This document shows, in pieces, positions 37,618-48,266 of a DNA stretch of 64,000 nucleotides (its first letter is position 1; each line of letters opens with the position of its first letter). Under the pieces are notes generated by a model. It made no database searches, had not been told where the DNA came from, and saw nothing but the letters and a program-made list of their open reading frames with translations. This DNA is from Thermomonas sp. S9 (GTDB taxonomy: Bacteria > Pseudomonadota > Gammaproteobacteria > Xanthomonadales > Xanthomonadaceae), in the NCBI RefSeq assembly GCF_024704365.1, contig NZ_JAJDFY010000001.1, positions 1,903,001 through 1,967,000 of the forward strand. Reading direction: 5' to 3'. Made by a program: the position numbers and the translations under genes.

Positions 37618-38349
37618 GTGACGGAGGCGGTGGCCCGCCTCGCATCAGAAACACTGCGGAAGCCGGTGGACAGGTCGAGGCGATGCCTTCAGCCCGGATG
37701 CGGGAGATCTTTCCTCGTGCCTATTGACCACGGCGGCGAAATGGTGACCCCGTTTTGGTTCATCGCAATGGGGGAGACTCGCGTGGTGCGGATCGAGTCC
37801 CTCGCCGAGAGGATCTGGTTCAACTACACCAGACCCAAAGTCTCGGGGGTGGAGAGCGATGAGCAGAGGCCACGCAAAGAGCAGAGGCCACGCAAAGGAG
37901 GACGGCGACCTGCGCTCGATGGCCTTACCACGAGCCAGCGCAAACTGATCCGGGGTGCGATGAGTGCCATCGCAAAAATAGGGTGGTCGATCATCGAATC
38001 GTCGAACGGCAAGTTCAGCGTGACCCGTCCAACGTTCGGAGCGAAACCCGAAACCCATGGCACATCATTGGCTGAGAGGACGGCTTCCGACGAGGATTTG
38101 AATACCAAAGAGCAGTTGGACGACATCACGCAGGATGCCAACCAGTTGCCCTTGCCAGAGGCAGCCGAGAGGCATGATGTCAGCCAGCAGACCCTATCCC
38201 CGTGTCGAGAGCGAGACGAGCAGTTGAGGGTCATACTCATGGAGCAGCTGCGCAACTTGAAGCAGGAAAATGCACGGCTGAGGGAGCTGCTGGTCGCGCA
38301 AAGCCTAAAGATCCAGGAAATTCAAGAGATCATTGCGGGAAAGCGGTGA
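37618..38349 (+). CDS. Orphan hypothetical protein between two IS elements (up to 243 aa)
   Basis: The frame is open from GTG 37618; an ATG at 37742 (MVTPFWFIAMGETRVV) may be the real start because the first GTG lies inside the presumed IS110 end. Visible parts are a CLQPGCGRSF Cys pair, an aromatic-rich segment, a basic repeat EQRPRKEQRPRK, a helical middle, and a C-terminal coiled coil (LMEQLRNLKQENARLRELLV). Base composition is visibly less GC-rich than the surroundings, suggesting foreign origin. No family recognised; a DNA-binding or IS/phage accessory protein is possible. Confidence 0.45.
   Translation: MTEAVARLASETLRKPVDRSRRCLQPGCGRSFLVPIDHGGEMVTPFWFIAMGETRVVRIESLAERIWFNYTRPKVSGVESDEQRPRKEQRPRKGGRRPALDGLTTSQRKLIRGAMSAIAKIGWSIIESSNGKFSVTRPTFGAKPETHGTSLAERTASDEDLNTKEQLDDITQDANQLPLPEAAERHDVSQQTLSPCRERDEQLRVILMEQLRNLKQENARLRELLVAQSLKIQEIQEIIAGKR
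37861..37896 (+). repeat. 18-bp tandem duplication inside the orphan gene
   Basis: GAGCAGAGGCCACGCAAA occurs twice in direct succession (37861-37878, 37879-37896), in frame, encoding EQRPRK twice. Perfect identity suggests a recent slippage duplication. Confidence 0.9.
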
Positions 38350-38479
38350 GCGCGCCGTTCGGTTTCTCTGGTTCCGCGCGGCATGTATACAGGCCCACGA
38401 ACGCTGATCTAGGGAAGGTCTGAACAATCCGCCGAACCCTCGTGATTTCGCGGCTCGCAGGCCGAAATCGCGTCAATCC

Positions 38480-39830
38480 GGGGCTGTCTGAATTTTTGTG
38501 TGTGAGGCGGTTTTCTGAATCTGCCTTCGTGCCGCTCAGCGCGGCGCGAGGGTGAAGCGGTCGCCGTACAGTATCGCGAACTGGTTCATCGCGGACTTCC
38601 ACTCCTTGCTCGCCCGCTTCCAGTCGGCGGTGATGTTGCGCAGGGCCAGCCAGATCAGTTTGGTCGCGGCCTCGTCGCTCGGGAAATGCCCGCGGCTCTT
38701 GATGATCTTGCGCAGCCGCGAATGGACGCTCTCGATGGCGTTGGTGGTGTAGATGATCCGCCGCACCTCGGGGGGGGAACGCGAAGAACGGGATCACCCG
38801 GCTCCACGCTCGCCGCCAGGCCGCGACGACGGTCGGGAAGCGCTGCCCCCAAGGGCCTTGCTCGAACGCGTCCAGTTCGGCTTCTGCGGCTTCCGCGCTG
38901 GGCGCGGTGTAGATCGGCTTGATCGCCGCGGCCAGCGCCTTGCGGTCCTTCCAGCTGGCAAAGTCGAGGCTGTTGCGGATCAGGTGCACGATGCAGGTCT
39001 GCAGCGTCGTGGCCGGGAACACCGCTTCCAGCGCTTCGGGCAGGCCCTTCAGCCCATCGGCCACGCCGATCAGGATGTCCTGCGTGCCGCGGGTCTTCAG
39101 GTCGTTGAAGACCTTCATCCAGAACTTCGCGCCTTCGGTGTTCTCGATCCACAGCCCGAGGATGTCGCGGGTGCCGTCCGGCAGCACGCCCAAGGCCAAG
39201 TACACCGCCTTGTTGCGCACCACGCCGTCCTCGCGGATCTTCACTCGTAGCGCGTCGAAGAACACCACCGGGTACATCGGCTCCAGCGGCCGGGTCTGCC
39301 ATGCGCCCACCTCGGCCATCACCTCGTCGGTGACCGCGCTGATGAACTCTGGCGACACGTCGACGGCATACATCTCGGCCAGATGCCCTTGGATCTCGCG
39401 CACCGACATGCCGCGGGCGTACATCGAGATGATCCGGTCATCAAAGCCGGCGAAGCGGCGCTCGTGCTTCGGGATCAGCTGCGGCGCGAAGCTGCCGGCA
39501 CGATCACGGGGCACGTCGATCCGGAGCGGCCCCTCGTCGGTCAGCACGGTCTTGCCGCTGCGGCCGTTGCGGTGGTTGCCGCGACCGCCCTCGGGGCTGG
39601 CCAGGTGCACGCCCAGCTCGGCGCCCAGGGCGCGCTCGATCACGGCCTTCTTCAGCTTCTGAAACACGGCCTCGACGCCGGCAGCGTCCACCGGGCCGGG
39701 GATCAGCTTCTCAAGCAGTTCGTCGGGAAGAATGGCGTCCGGCTTCGCGACTGGGGGGGTTTCTTGCGTGGCATGGGGGCTCCTGAACATCGTCATGGTA
39801 GGCCCCTCACACAAAAATCCTGACACCCTC
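38480..39830 (-). mobile_element. IS256-family insertion sequence with 8-bp target duplication
   Basis: The element spans 1,351 bp. Imperfect terminal inverted repeats are visible: the left end runs into TGTCTGAATTTTTGTGTG (38485-38502) and the right end, read in reverse, gives GAGGGTGTCAGGATTTTTGT. The octamer GTCAATCC occurs immediately outside both ends (38472-38479 and 39831-39838), the 8-bp target duplication expected of IS256. It is inserted beside IS30 and IS3 remnants. Confidence 0.8.
38536..39796 (-). CDS. IS256-family transposase (one frameshift)
   Basis: A mutator-type DDE transposase of 419 residues when the frame is repaired. Recognisable parts are MYARGMSVREIQGHLAEMYA, PVVFFDALRVKIREDG with the first Asp, LGLWIENTEGAKFWMKVFND, DILIGVADGLKGLPEALEAV with the second Asp, CIVHLIRNSLDFASWKDRK, and YTTNAIESVHSRLRKIIKSR with the Glu. 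One extra base in the eight-G run 38770-38777 separates FFAFPP from VRRIIYTTNAIES. If real it would inactivate the transposase; a homopolymer miscall is equally likely. Confidence 0.88.
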
Positions 39831-39911
39831 GTCAATCCGGTCGCAATCCCACGTTTTGCCGCGCCGCCAGACGGGTTTCCCCGTCCAGCGGACGCACCTT
39901 GGTCTCAAGAT

Positions 39912-40272
39912 TCAAGCGCAACACCCGGCTGAGAATTTCTCCATCTCTTCGGTCATCGCCTCGTCCGGGGTTCGCCAGCCGAGCGTCTTCCTCGGCCTGC
40001 CGTTGAGCAGGCGGGCGATGTCGTTGAGCATCGTCTGGCTGACCAGCGACAGATCGTAGCCCTTCGGCAGGAACTGCCGCAGCAGGCCATTGGTGTTTTC
40101 ATTGCTGCCGCGCTGCCATGGCGCATGCGGATCGCAGAACCAGATGTCGAGGTTCAGGCGCCGGCTCAACTCCTTGAAGCACGCCATCTCGCTGCCGCGG
40201 TCGTAGGTCAGGCTTTCGCGCAGGAACGCCGGCAGCTTCTTCATCTGGCGGACGAAGCCCTCCAGCGCATCG
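39912..40272 (-). pseudogene. IS30-family transposase remnant (C-terminal third)
   Basis: The reading frame shows the IS30 integrase C-terminal part: DALEGFVRQMKKLPAFLRES, LTYDRGSEMACFKELSRRL, FCDPHAPWQRGSNENTNGLL and LNGRPRKTLGWRTPDEAM, with two catalytic residues (Asp in TYDRGSE and Glu in GSNENTN). The N-terminal two thirds are missing. Homology ends abruptly near 40272, where an oppositely oriented IS3-type fragment begins. Confidence 0.85.
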
Positions 40273-40273
40273 G

Positions 40274-40357
40274 CCCCATGATTCCCTCGGCGATCTGACG
40301 CCCGCCGAGGTCCGCCAGCAGTACGAGGAAAGTTCTACTTTCGCGTTGTGTGCTTGA
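40274..40357 (+). pseudogene. IS3-family OrfB C-terminal fragment
   Basis: Twenty-seven codons on the plus strand read PHDSLGDLTPAEVRQQYEES and end ...TFALCA-stop, the usual C-terminal tail of IS3-family integrases (RPHxSLGxLTP). It begins where the IS30 remnant stops, so one element has truncated the other. The following 165 bp to the icmF end hold only a TAGGC/GCCTA palindrome near 40440-40455 and no gene. Confidence 0.65.
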
Positions 40358-40522
40358 CGGGGAAGCTTACGGTAGCGACAAGTAGCTGGGGCTGCAGGTC
40401 GGATAAGGGTCGTGAACCGACCGCGCAAAATAAGGGCTAGGCCGCAAAGCCTAACCATTTGTTTTTACTGGAACTCGAGTCCTCACCGTGTTACCACCGG
40501 GGGATTTTGAGTCCGCCCTGCC

Positions 40523-43500
40523 TCACATATTCCGCCTGTACTCCCCACCCACCTCATACAACGCATGGCTGATCTGCCCCAGCGAATGCGTCTTCACCGC
40601 TTCCATCAGCGATTCAAACACATTCCGCCGCTCGCGGGCGGTGGCCTGTAGCGCACGCAAGCCCTCGGCCGCATAGCCGTTGCGGTTGCCCTGATACCCC
40701 GCCACGTTCGCGATCTGCTGCCCCTTCTCCTCTTCCGTGGAGCGGATCAGCTCGATCTCGGTGACGATGTCGCCGCCGTGTTCCTTCGGCAGGAAGGTGT
40801 TGACGCCCACCAGCGGCAGGCTGCCGTCGTGCTTCTTGTGCTCGTAGTACAGGCTTTCTTCCTGGATCTTGCCGCGCTGGTACATGGTGTCCATGGCGCC
40901 CAGCACGCCGCCGCGCTCGCTGATGGCCTCGAACTCCTTGTAGACGGCCTCTTCCACGAGGTCGGTGAGCTTGTCCACGATGAAGCTGCCCTGCCACGGG
41001 TTCTCGCAGAAGTTCAGCCCCAGCTCCTTGTTGATGATCATCTGGATGGCCACCGCGCGGCGCACGGACTCTTCCGTCGGCGTGGTGATGGCTTCGTCGT
41101 AGGCGTTGGTGTGCAGGCTGTTGCAGTTGTCGAACAGCGCGTACAGGGCCTGCAGCGTGGTGCGGATGTCGTTGAACTGGATTTCCTGCGCGTGCAGGCT
41201 GCGGCCGCTGGTCTGGATGTGGTACTTCATCATCTGGCTGCGCGGGCTGGCGCCGTAGCGCTCGCGCATGGCGCGGGCCCAGATGCGGCGGGCCACGCGG
41301 CCGATGACGGTGTACTCCGGGTCCATGCCGTTGCTGAAGAAGAAGCTCAGGTTGGGCGCGAAGTCGTCGATCTTCATCCCGCGCGCCAGGTAGTACTCCA
41401 CGATGGTGAAGCCGTTGGACAGGGTGAAGGCCAGCTGGCTGATCGGGTTCGCCCCGGCTTCGGCGATGTGGTAGCCGGAGATGGACACCGAGTAGAAGTT
41501 GCGGACGGCGTGGTCCACGAAGTACTGCTGGATGTCGCCCATCATGCGCAGGGCGAATTCGGTGCTGAAGATGCAGGTGTTCTGCGCCTGGTCTTCCTTC
41601 AGGATGTCGGCCTGCACGGTGCCGCGCACGGTGCGCAGGGTCTCGGCCTTGATGCGGGCGTAGGTCTCGGCGTCCACCAGTTGGTCGCCGGTGACGCCCA
41701 GCAGGGCCAGCCCCAGGCCATCGTTGCCTTCCGGCAGCGGGCCTTCGTAGCGCGGGCGGGGCTTGCCTTCGAACAGGGCGTCGATCTTTTGTTGCGCCTC
41801 GGCCCAGCGCGCCGGGTCGGCACGCAGGTACTTCTCCACCTGCTGGTCGATGGCGGTGTTCATGAACATCGCCAGGATGATCGGCGCCGGGCCGTTGATG
41901 GTCATCGACACGCTGGTGGTGGGCGCGCACAGGTCGAAGCCGGAGTAGAGCTTCTTCATGTCGTCCAGCGTGGGCACGTTGACGCCGGAGTTGCCGATCT
42001 TGCCGTAGATGTCCGGGCGCGGCGCCGGGTCCTCGCCGTACAGGGTGACACTGTCGAAGGCGGTGGACAGGCGCGCGGCCGGCTGGCCCAGGCTGAGGTA
42101 GTGGAAGCGGCGGTTGGTGCGCTCGGGCGTGCCCTCGCCCGCGAACATGCGGATGGGGTCCTCGCCGCTGCGGCGGTACGGGTACACGCCACCGGTGTAG
42201 GGGTAGTACCCGGGCAGGTTTTCCTTCTGCAGGAAGGTGAGCAGTTCACCCCAGGCCTTGTAGGTGGGCGCGGCGATCTTGGGGATCTGCTGGTGGCTGA
42301 GCGACTCGCGGTAGTTCTCCACCCGGATGGTCTTGTCGCGTACCTGGTACTCGTTCACCGGCGTGGTGATCGATTTCAGGCGCGCCGGCCAGTCGCGCAG
42401 CAGCTTCAGCGCCTCGGCATCCAGCGACTGGAGGGCGTCGTTGTAGCGCTGGCGCAGGGTCTTCAGGCTGCGGTCGTCGCCTTCGGTGAGGGCTTCGGCC
42501 GGGTACAGGTCCAGCGCCTTCGGCAGCGCGGGATCGCCCAGCTCCTTCAGCGCGTCCCACAGCGACTGCGCGCGGTCGGCGATCTCCGCCTGCGATTCGA
42601 TGCGGGCGTTGATCTGGCGGCCCTGCTCGGCGATTTCCGCCAGGTAGCGCACGCGGTTGCCGGGGATGAGGACGGTGGCGCGGGGTTCCTTGAGCGTAGT
42701 GTCGATGTGCGGCGTCCACTTGCCCACGTCCAGCGCCAGCTTCTCGCGCAGCAGGCGGCACAGGTTGGCGAACATCCAGTTCAGGCCGGGATCGTTGAAC
42801 TGGCTGGCGATGGTGGGATAGACCGGGACGTCCTCGTCCTTCAGGTCGAACTTCACGCGGTTGCGCTTCCACTGCTTGCGCACGTCGCGCAGGGCGTCCT
42901 CGGCGCCGCGCTTGTCGAACTTGTTGAGCACGACGAGCTCGGCGTAGTCCAGCATGTCGATCTTCTCGAGCTGGCTGGGCGCGCCGAAGTCGGAAGTCAT
43001 CACGTACATCGGGAAATCGACCAGATCCACGATCTCCGAATCGCTCTGGCCGATGCCGGCGGTCTCCACGATCACCAGGTCGTAGCCCAGCGACTTCAGG
43101 AAGGCGATGCAGTCCTTCAGCACCACGTTGGTGGCGGCGTGCTGGCGGCGGGTGGCCATCGAACGCATGAACACGCGCGGGCTGCGCAAGCTGTTCATGC
43201 GGATGCGGTCGCCCAGCAGCGCGCCGCCGGTGCGGCGGCGGGTGGGATCGACGCTGATCACCGCGATGCGCATCTGCGGGAACTGCGCGAGGAACCGGTT
43301 CAGCAGCTCGTCGGTCACCGACGACTTGCCGGCGCCGCCGGTCCCGGTGATGCCCACCACCGGGGTCTTGTGGCCGGCCAGCTGCCATTCCTTTCGCAGG
43401 CGCACCAGCTCGGCCTCGGGCACCGCCGACTCCTCGATCGCCGAGAGCATGCGGCCGATGTCGATCTCGTCTTCGAATGCGACCTGATGCGGCATTTCGG

Positions 43501-43963
43501 CCGGCAGGCGCGCGGCACCGGCGCGCTTGACCACGTCCTCGATCATCGCCACCAACCCCATGTGCATGCCGTCGTTGGGGTGGTAGATGCGCTCGACGCC
43601 GTAGGTTTGCAGCTCGCGGATTTCCTCCGGAGTGATGGTGCCGCCGCCGCCGGCGAACACGCGGATGTGCGCGGCGTTGCGCGCCTTCAGCATGTCCACC
43701 ATGTACTTCAGGTACTCGACGTGCCCGCCCTGGTAGGACGACAGCGCGATGGCGTCGGCGTCTTCCTGCAGGGCCGCGCGCACCACGTCCTCCACGCTGC
43801 GGTTGTGGCCGAGGTGGATGACCTCCGCGCCCTGCGCCTGGATCAGCCGGCGCATGATGTTGATGGCGGCATCATGTCCGTCGAACAGGCTGGCGGCGGT
43901 GACGAAGCGCAGCGGCGTGGCGTCAGGCTGCTGTGCAGGAATCTGGGTGGCGGGGGTGCTCAT
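40523..43963 (-). CDS. icmF: Fused isobutyryl-CoA mutase IcmF
   Basis: A 1,146-residue adenosylcobalamin enzyme interconverting isobutyryl-CoA and n-butyryl-CoA. The N-terminal B12-binding domain has [15 protein letters not shown] (D-x-H base-off motif) and [15 protein letters not shown] MeaB-like GTPase chaperone domain lies in the middle ([46 protein letters not shown]). The mutase barrel follows ([54 protein letters not shown]). This B12-GTPase-mutase order is specific to IcmF. It links valine/leucine-derived acyl-CoAs to butyrate metabolism, matching the catabolic genes downstream. Confidence 0.94.
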   Translation of the reverse strand: MSTPATQIPAQQPDATPLRFVTAASLFDGHDAAINIMRRLIQAQGAEVIHLGHNRSVEDVVRAALQEDADAIALSSYQGGHVEYLKYMVDMLKARNAAHIRVFAGGGGTITPEEIRELQTYGVERIYHPNDGMHMGLVAMIEDVVKRAGAARLPAEMPHQVAFEDEIDIGRMLSAIEESAVPEAELVRLRKEWQLAGHKTPVVGITGTGGAGKSSVTDELLNRFLAQFPQMRIAVISVDPTRRRTGGALLGDRIRMNSLRSPRVFMRSMATRRQHAATNVVLKDCIAFLKSLGYDLVIVETAGIGQSDSEIVDLVDFPMYVMTSDFGAPSQLEKIDMLDYAELVVLNKFDKRGAEDALRDVRKQWKRNRVKFDLKDEDVPVYPTIASQFNDPGLNWMFANLCRLLREKLALDVGKWTPHIDTTLKEPRATVLIPGNRVRYLAEIAEQGRQINARIESQAEIADRAQSLWDALKELGDPALPKALDLYPAEALTEGDDRSLKTLRQRYNDALQSLDAEALKLLRDWPARLKSITTPVNEYQVRDKTIRVENYRESLSHQQIPKIAAPTYKAWGELLTFLQKENLPGYYPYTGGVYPYRRSGEDPIRMFAGEGTPERTNRRFHYLSLGQPAARLSTAFDSVTLYGEDPAPRPDIYGKIGNSGVNVPTLDDMKKLYSGFDLCAPTTSVSMTINGPAPIILAMFMNTAIDQQVEKYLRADPARWAEAQQKIDALFEGKPRPRYEGPLPEGNDGLGLALLGVTGDQLVDAETYARIKAETLRTVRGTVQADILKEDQAQNTCIFSTEFALRMMGDIQQYFVDHAVRNFYSVSISGYHIAEAGANPISQLAFTLSNGFTIVEYYLARGMKIDDFAPNLSFFFSNGMDPEYTVIGRVARRIWARAMRERYGASPRSQMMKYHIQTSGRSLHAQEIQFNDIRTTLQALYALFDNCNSLHTNAYDEAITTPTEESVRRAVAIQMIINKELGLNFCENPWQGSFIVDKLTDLVEEAVYKEFEAISERGGVLGAMDTMYQRGKIQEESLYYEHKKHDGSLPLVGVNTFLPKEHGGDIVTEIELIRSTEEEKGQQIANVAGYQGNRNGYAAEGLRALQATARERRNVFESLMEAVKTHSLGQISHALYEVGGEYRRNM

Positions 43964-44051
43964 GGGGGGCATCCACGGATCGATGAATGGCAATCCCCGG
44001 ATTGTAGCGCGCAGGGTTAGGATGGGCCGTCTTCCCCACCCGCCTCCTGCC

Positions 44052-44876
44052 ATGCGCCTGCGCACGTTGCTGCTGCCGTTTCCCCTGCTCGCCATCCTCG
44101 CCACCGGCGCCTGCCAACACGCAGCCACTGCCAACGCCAGCGCGCCGCGCGTGCTGCTGCTGGGCGAGGTGCACGACAGCGCCGCCGGCCACGCCGCACG
44201 CGCCGCGCTGCTGCGCAAGGAGCTGAAAGCGGGCTGGCGCCCGGCGATCGCGATGGAGCAGTTCGACACCACCCAGCAGCCCGCGCTGGATGCGGCGATG
44301 CACGACTGCAAGGATGCCGGCTGCGTGATCGCGCGCGCGGCACCGGCCAAGGCCGGCTGGACCTGGGCCTACTACGAACCGGTGATCGCGCTGGCGCTGC
44401 AATACAGGCTGCCGCTGTATGCCGCCAACCTGTCACGCGACGACGCGTCGAAGGTGGTGAAGGGCGGCTTCGCTGCGGCGCTGTCGAATGAGCTCATCGC
44501 CCGCTACCGGCTGGACGCCCTGCCCGCGCAGGTGCTGGCCGCGCAGGAGGAGGAAGTGCGCGACAGCCACTGCGGCGCACTGCCCGAGGCGCTGGTGGCG
44601 CCGATGGCGAAAGCGCAGATCGCGCGCGACGTGGTGATGGCCGAGACCCTGCGTGCGCATGCGGCCAACGGCGTGGTGCTGATCGCCGGCAACGGCCACG
44701 TGCGCCGCGACATCGCAGTACCGTACTGGCTGCACCAGCAGGGACTGCCCGCGCGCGCGGTGGGCTTCCTGGAGCCGACCTCCGACGCCGCTGCGTTCGA
44801 CGCGGTGGAGCGGATCCCGACGACCGCGCGGCCCGATCCCTGCGCCGGGTTCAAGGCCCCCTCCAGCGCCGGCTGA
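44052..44876 (+). CDS. ChaN-like lipoprotein
   Basis: A 274-residue protein with a lipoprotein signal peptide ([10 protein letters not shown], lipidation Cys about residue 21) and a ChaN/TIKI-superfamily fold: [59 protein letters not shown] and [20 protein letters not shown]. ChaN proteins bind heme cooperatively and are associated with iron uptake; the GEVHD and GNGHVR motifs may form a hydrolase-like metal site. ATG 44052 gives the complete signal. It is divergent from icmF, 88 bp away. Confidence 0.82.
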   Translation: MRLRTLLLPFPLLAILATGACQHAATANASAPRVLLLGEVHDSAAGHAARAALLRKELKAGWRPAIAMEQFDTTQQPALDAAMHDCKDAGCVIARAAPAKAGWTWAYYEPVIALALQYRLPLYAANLSRDDASKVVKGGFAAALSNELIARYRLDALPAQVLAAQEEEVRDSHCGALPEALVAPMAKAQIARDVVMAETLRAHAANGVVLIAGNGHVRRDIAVPYWLHQQGLPARAVGFLEPTSDAAAFDAVERIPTTARPDPCAGFKAPSSAG

Positions 44877-45043
44877 ATGGGCGGGCACCGCGCCATACCG
44901 GCGCGTATGTCGGCCCGCGCCGGGCGAATGGCTTAAAATGCGCGGCTGCGGCGGGCGGCTTGCCCCTGCCGCAGCCCAACATTTTCCGTTTCCTCCCAAC
45001 TGCCAGCGGTTCCGCCCCGTGCGGCGCCGGCCGGAGCTTTGCC

Positions 45044-46141
<1,098 letters not shown>

Positions 46142-46145
46142 TGCC

Positions 46146-46180
46146 GCCCGGGCCTTCCCTCGCGGGGTGAAGGCCCGGGC
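46146..46180 (+). terminator. Strong hairpin after ldh
   Basis: GCCCGGGCCTTC (46146-46157) pairs exactly with GAAGGCCCGGGC (46169-46180), 11-nt loop, just behind the ldh stop. No T run follows, so it may act as a partial terminator or 3' stabiliser. Confidence 0.55.
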
Positions 46181-46294
46181 GCGGATGGCGCGCCCGCGCG
46201 CGCCGTCCGCATCCCGCGTCTCCTGATCGACCACCGTCCCCACCCGCCTTCTCCCCTTGCCGGGGAGGGCCCGATCCAGCAAGGCCCACACTCC

Positions 46295-47452
46295 ATGCGC
46301 CCATTCCCCCTCGGCGACGACATCGACGCCCTGCGCGAAGCGGTCCGCCGCTTCGCCGATACCGAAATCGCCCCGCGCGCCGCGCAGGTGGACGCGGACA
46401 ACTGGTTCCCGCAGGACCTGTGGCCGAAGCTGGGAGAAATGGGGCTGCTGGGGTTGACCATCCCTGCCGAGTTCGGCGGTAGCGGCATGGGCTACCTCGC
46501 CCACCTGGTGGCGATGGAAGAGATCAGCCGCGCCTCCGGCTCGATCGGCCTCAGCTACGGCGCGCATTCCAACCTCTGCGTCTCCAATCTGTACGCCAAT
46601 GGCAACGCCGCGCAGCGCGCCAGGTACCTGCCCAAGCTGTGCAGCGGCGAATGGAAGGGCGCGCTGGCGATGAGCGAGCCCGGCGCCGGCTCCGACGTGG
46701 TCGGCTCGATGGCCTGCCGCGCCGAGCTCAAGGGCGACGTGTGGGTGGCCAACGGCAACAAGATGTGGATCACCAACGGCCCCGAGGCCGACGTGCTGAT
46801 CGTGTACATGCGCACCGCCAGCCGCGAACTGGGCAGCAAGTGCATGACCGCCTTCATCGTCGAAAAAGACATGCCGGGCTTTTCCACCGCGCAGAAACTG
46901 GACAAGCTGGGCATGCGCGGCAGCAATACCTGCGAGCTGGTGTTCGAGGACTGCGAGATCCCGCAGGAGAACGTGCTGGGCGAGGTCAACAACGGCGTCA
47001 AGGTGCTGATGAGCGGGCTGAACACCGAGCGCCTGGTGTTGACCGGCGGCCCGATCGGCCTGATGCAGGCGGCGCTGGACATCGCCCTGCCCTATGTGCG
47101 CGAGCGCCGCCAGTTCGGCCAGCCGATCGGCACCTTCGAGCTGATGCAGGCCAAGATCGCCGACATGTACACCGCGCTGCAGTCCAGCCGCGCCTTCGCC
47201 TACCAGGTGGCGCGTGACTACGACGCCGGCCACAAGAGCCGGATCGACGCCGCGTCCTGCCTGCTGCATGCCAGCGAAGCGGCGGTGCAGGTGGCGCTGG
47301 AGGCCATCCAGTCGCTGGGCGGGAACGGCTACATCAACGAATATCCGACCGGCCGCATCCTGCGCGACGCCAAGCTGTATGCCATCGGCGCCGGCACCAA
47401 CGAGATCCGCCGGATGCTGATCGGCCGCGAGCTGTTCGCCGGCAACCACTGA
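46295..47452 (+). CDS. ivd: Isovaleryl-CoA dehydrogenase
   Basis: A 385-residue FAD acyl-CoA dehydrogenase of leucine breakdown, oxidising isovaleryl-CoA to 3-methylcrotonyl-CoA. FAD/substrate motifs include [38 protein letters not shown] and [20 protein letters not shown]. The usual C-terminal catalytic Glu position reads GAGTNEIRR (Ala instead of Glu), while a Glu is present in [14 protein letters not shown]. This displaced base is the signature of isovaleryl-CoA dehydrogenases. ATG 46295 follows a short leader after ldh. Confidence 0.9.
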   Translation: MRPFPLGDDIDALREAVRRFADTEIAPRAAQVDADNWFPQDLWPKLGEMGLLGLTIPAEFGGSGMGYLAHLVAMEEISRASGSIGLSYGAHSNLCVSNLYANGNAAQRARYLPKLCSGEWKGALAMSEPGAGSDVVGSMACRAELKGDVWVANGNKMWITNGPEADVLIVYMRTASRELGSKCMTAFIVEKDMPGFSTAQKLDKLGMRGSNTCELVFEDCEIPQENVLGEVNNGVKVLMSGLNTERLVLTGGPIGLMQAALDIALPYVRERRQFGQPIGTFELMQAKIADMYTALQSSRAFAYQVARDYDAGHKSRIDAASCLLHASEAAVQVALEAIQSLGGNGYINEYPTGRILRDAKLYAIGAGTNEIRRMLIGRELFAGNH

Positions 47453-47480
47453 CGGCCCAGACGGCCACGGAAGTGCCCTG

Positions 47481-47507
47481 CGAAGCCCGCCCCTCCGGCG
47501 GGCTTCG
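47481..47507 (+). terminator. Terminator-like hairpin after ivd
   Basis: CGAAGCCCGCC (47481-47491) pairs perfectly with GGCGGGCTTCG (47497-47507) around CCTCC. The downstream sequence is TGCTTCCT, a weak T-rich tail. It likely ends the ivd transcript. Confidence 0.65.
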
Positions 47508-47685
47508 TGCTTCCTGCGCCCACCCGGCCAATGTCCCGGCCACCCCCGGCGGGTGATCGGATCATGACCAAGGTTTCATCCACGGTGCATGCGCGATTCA
47601 CCGGCGCGGGCAGAAACTGGGCACGTGGAACCGCTGCCGGCATGGCCCGGCCCCACATCCCCAACAAACCTCGATGGAGAACGCC

Positions 47686-48210
47686 ATGAAGACCCGTCTT
47701 GCCCCGATTACCCGCACCCTGCTGCTGGGCACCCTGGCCCTGGCCAGTGCCTCTGCCCTGGCCGCCCGACCCGCGCCCCAGCAGGCCACGCAGAAGAAGG
47801 CCAATGCCGAGCAGACCGTCGCCCGCCAGGCCGAAACCGCCGCCGCCGCCAATGCCGTGGCCGCCGACCTCAACGCCGCCGCTGCCGGCAACGACATGGC
47901 CGCCGCCGCGCGCGAAGCCAACCGCGCGGTGAAGGACGCACGCCTGGCCAAGCATGCCAAGAACGCGCATGTCCGCCACGCCGACCGCCGCAAGGAAGCG
48001 GCCAACGCTGTGGCCGCCGACCTCAACGCTGTCGCTGCCGGCAACGACATGGCCGCCGCCGCGCGCGAAGCCGACCGCGCCGCCGGCGACATGCAGTTGG
48101 CGGCGGAGGCCAAGCAGGGCTACGTGCAGACCGCGCAGACCACGTTCACTACGCCCGACGGCCAGCAGGTGACGGTGCGCTCCATCATCCCGATCGCAGG
48201 CAAGAACTGA
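47686..48210 (+). CDS. Secreted Ala-rich protein with internal 27-aa duplication
   Basis: A 174-residue exported protein with a signal peptide ending ASALA. Residues 55-81 (beginning ANAVAADLNAAAAGNDM) recur at 106-132 with only two substitutions, separated by a basic His/Lys/Arg linker. The C-terminal part (TTFTTPDGQQVTVRSIIPI) looks like a beta hairpin. Ala-rich helices of this kind suggest an envelope or coiled-coil protein; no family recognised. ATG 47686 (MKTRLAPI) is the best start; an upstream ATG at 47674 would only add four residues. Confidence 0.7.
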   Translation: MKTRLAPITRTLLLGTLALASASALAARPAPQQATQKKANAEQTVARQAETAAAANAVAADLNAAAAGNDMAAAAREANRAVKDARLAKHAKNAHVRHADRRKEAANAVAADLNAVAAGNDMAAAAREADRAAGDMQLAAEAKQGYVQTAQTTFTTPDGQQVTVRSIIPIAGKN

Positions 48211-48228
48211 GCGCAGAAACGGCAGCCC

Positions 48229-48259
48229 GCATGCCGGGATGCGAAGCATCCCGGCATGC
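48229..48259. terminator. Bidirectional hairpin between convergent genes
   Basis: A perfect 14-bp stem, GCATGCCGGGATGC (48229-48242) with GCATCCCGGCATGC (48246-48259), and GAA loop, lies between the ends of the Ala-rich protein gene and the autotransporter gene. It lacks a T tract but is well placed to stop both transcripts. Confidence 0.6.
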
Positions 48260-48266
48260 GCCTCGC

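Larger units (their letters stand above)
36306..37633 (+). mobile_element. IS110-family insertion sequence (boundaries approximate)
   Basis: One transposase gene (36380-37396) with about 75 bp of non-coding DNA before it and about 220 bp after it. A possible subterminal inverted pair is CGCCGCCTCC at 36306-36315 and GGAGGCGGTG at 37623-37632 (9 of 10 complementary). A longer non-coding 3' side fits the IS1111 subgroup, where the guide (seek/bridge) RNA is encoded downstream of the transposase. True ends need comparison with other copies. Confidence 0.6.

Noticed and set aside
40440..40510. Possible tRNA-like segment (T-loop-like ACTCGAGTCC and a TAGGC/GCCTA hairpin)
   Set aside because: No cloverleaf with acceptor, D and anticodon arms can be drawn; it is intergenic DNA after IS remnants.
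40778..44020. A 1,080-codon open frame antisense to icmF
   Set aside because: Composition is typical of the complement of a high-GC gene (His/Val/Ala/Gly/Gln-rich), and icmF on the other strand is unambiguous.
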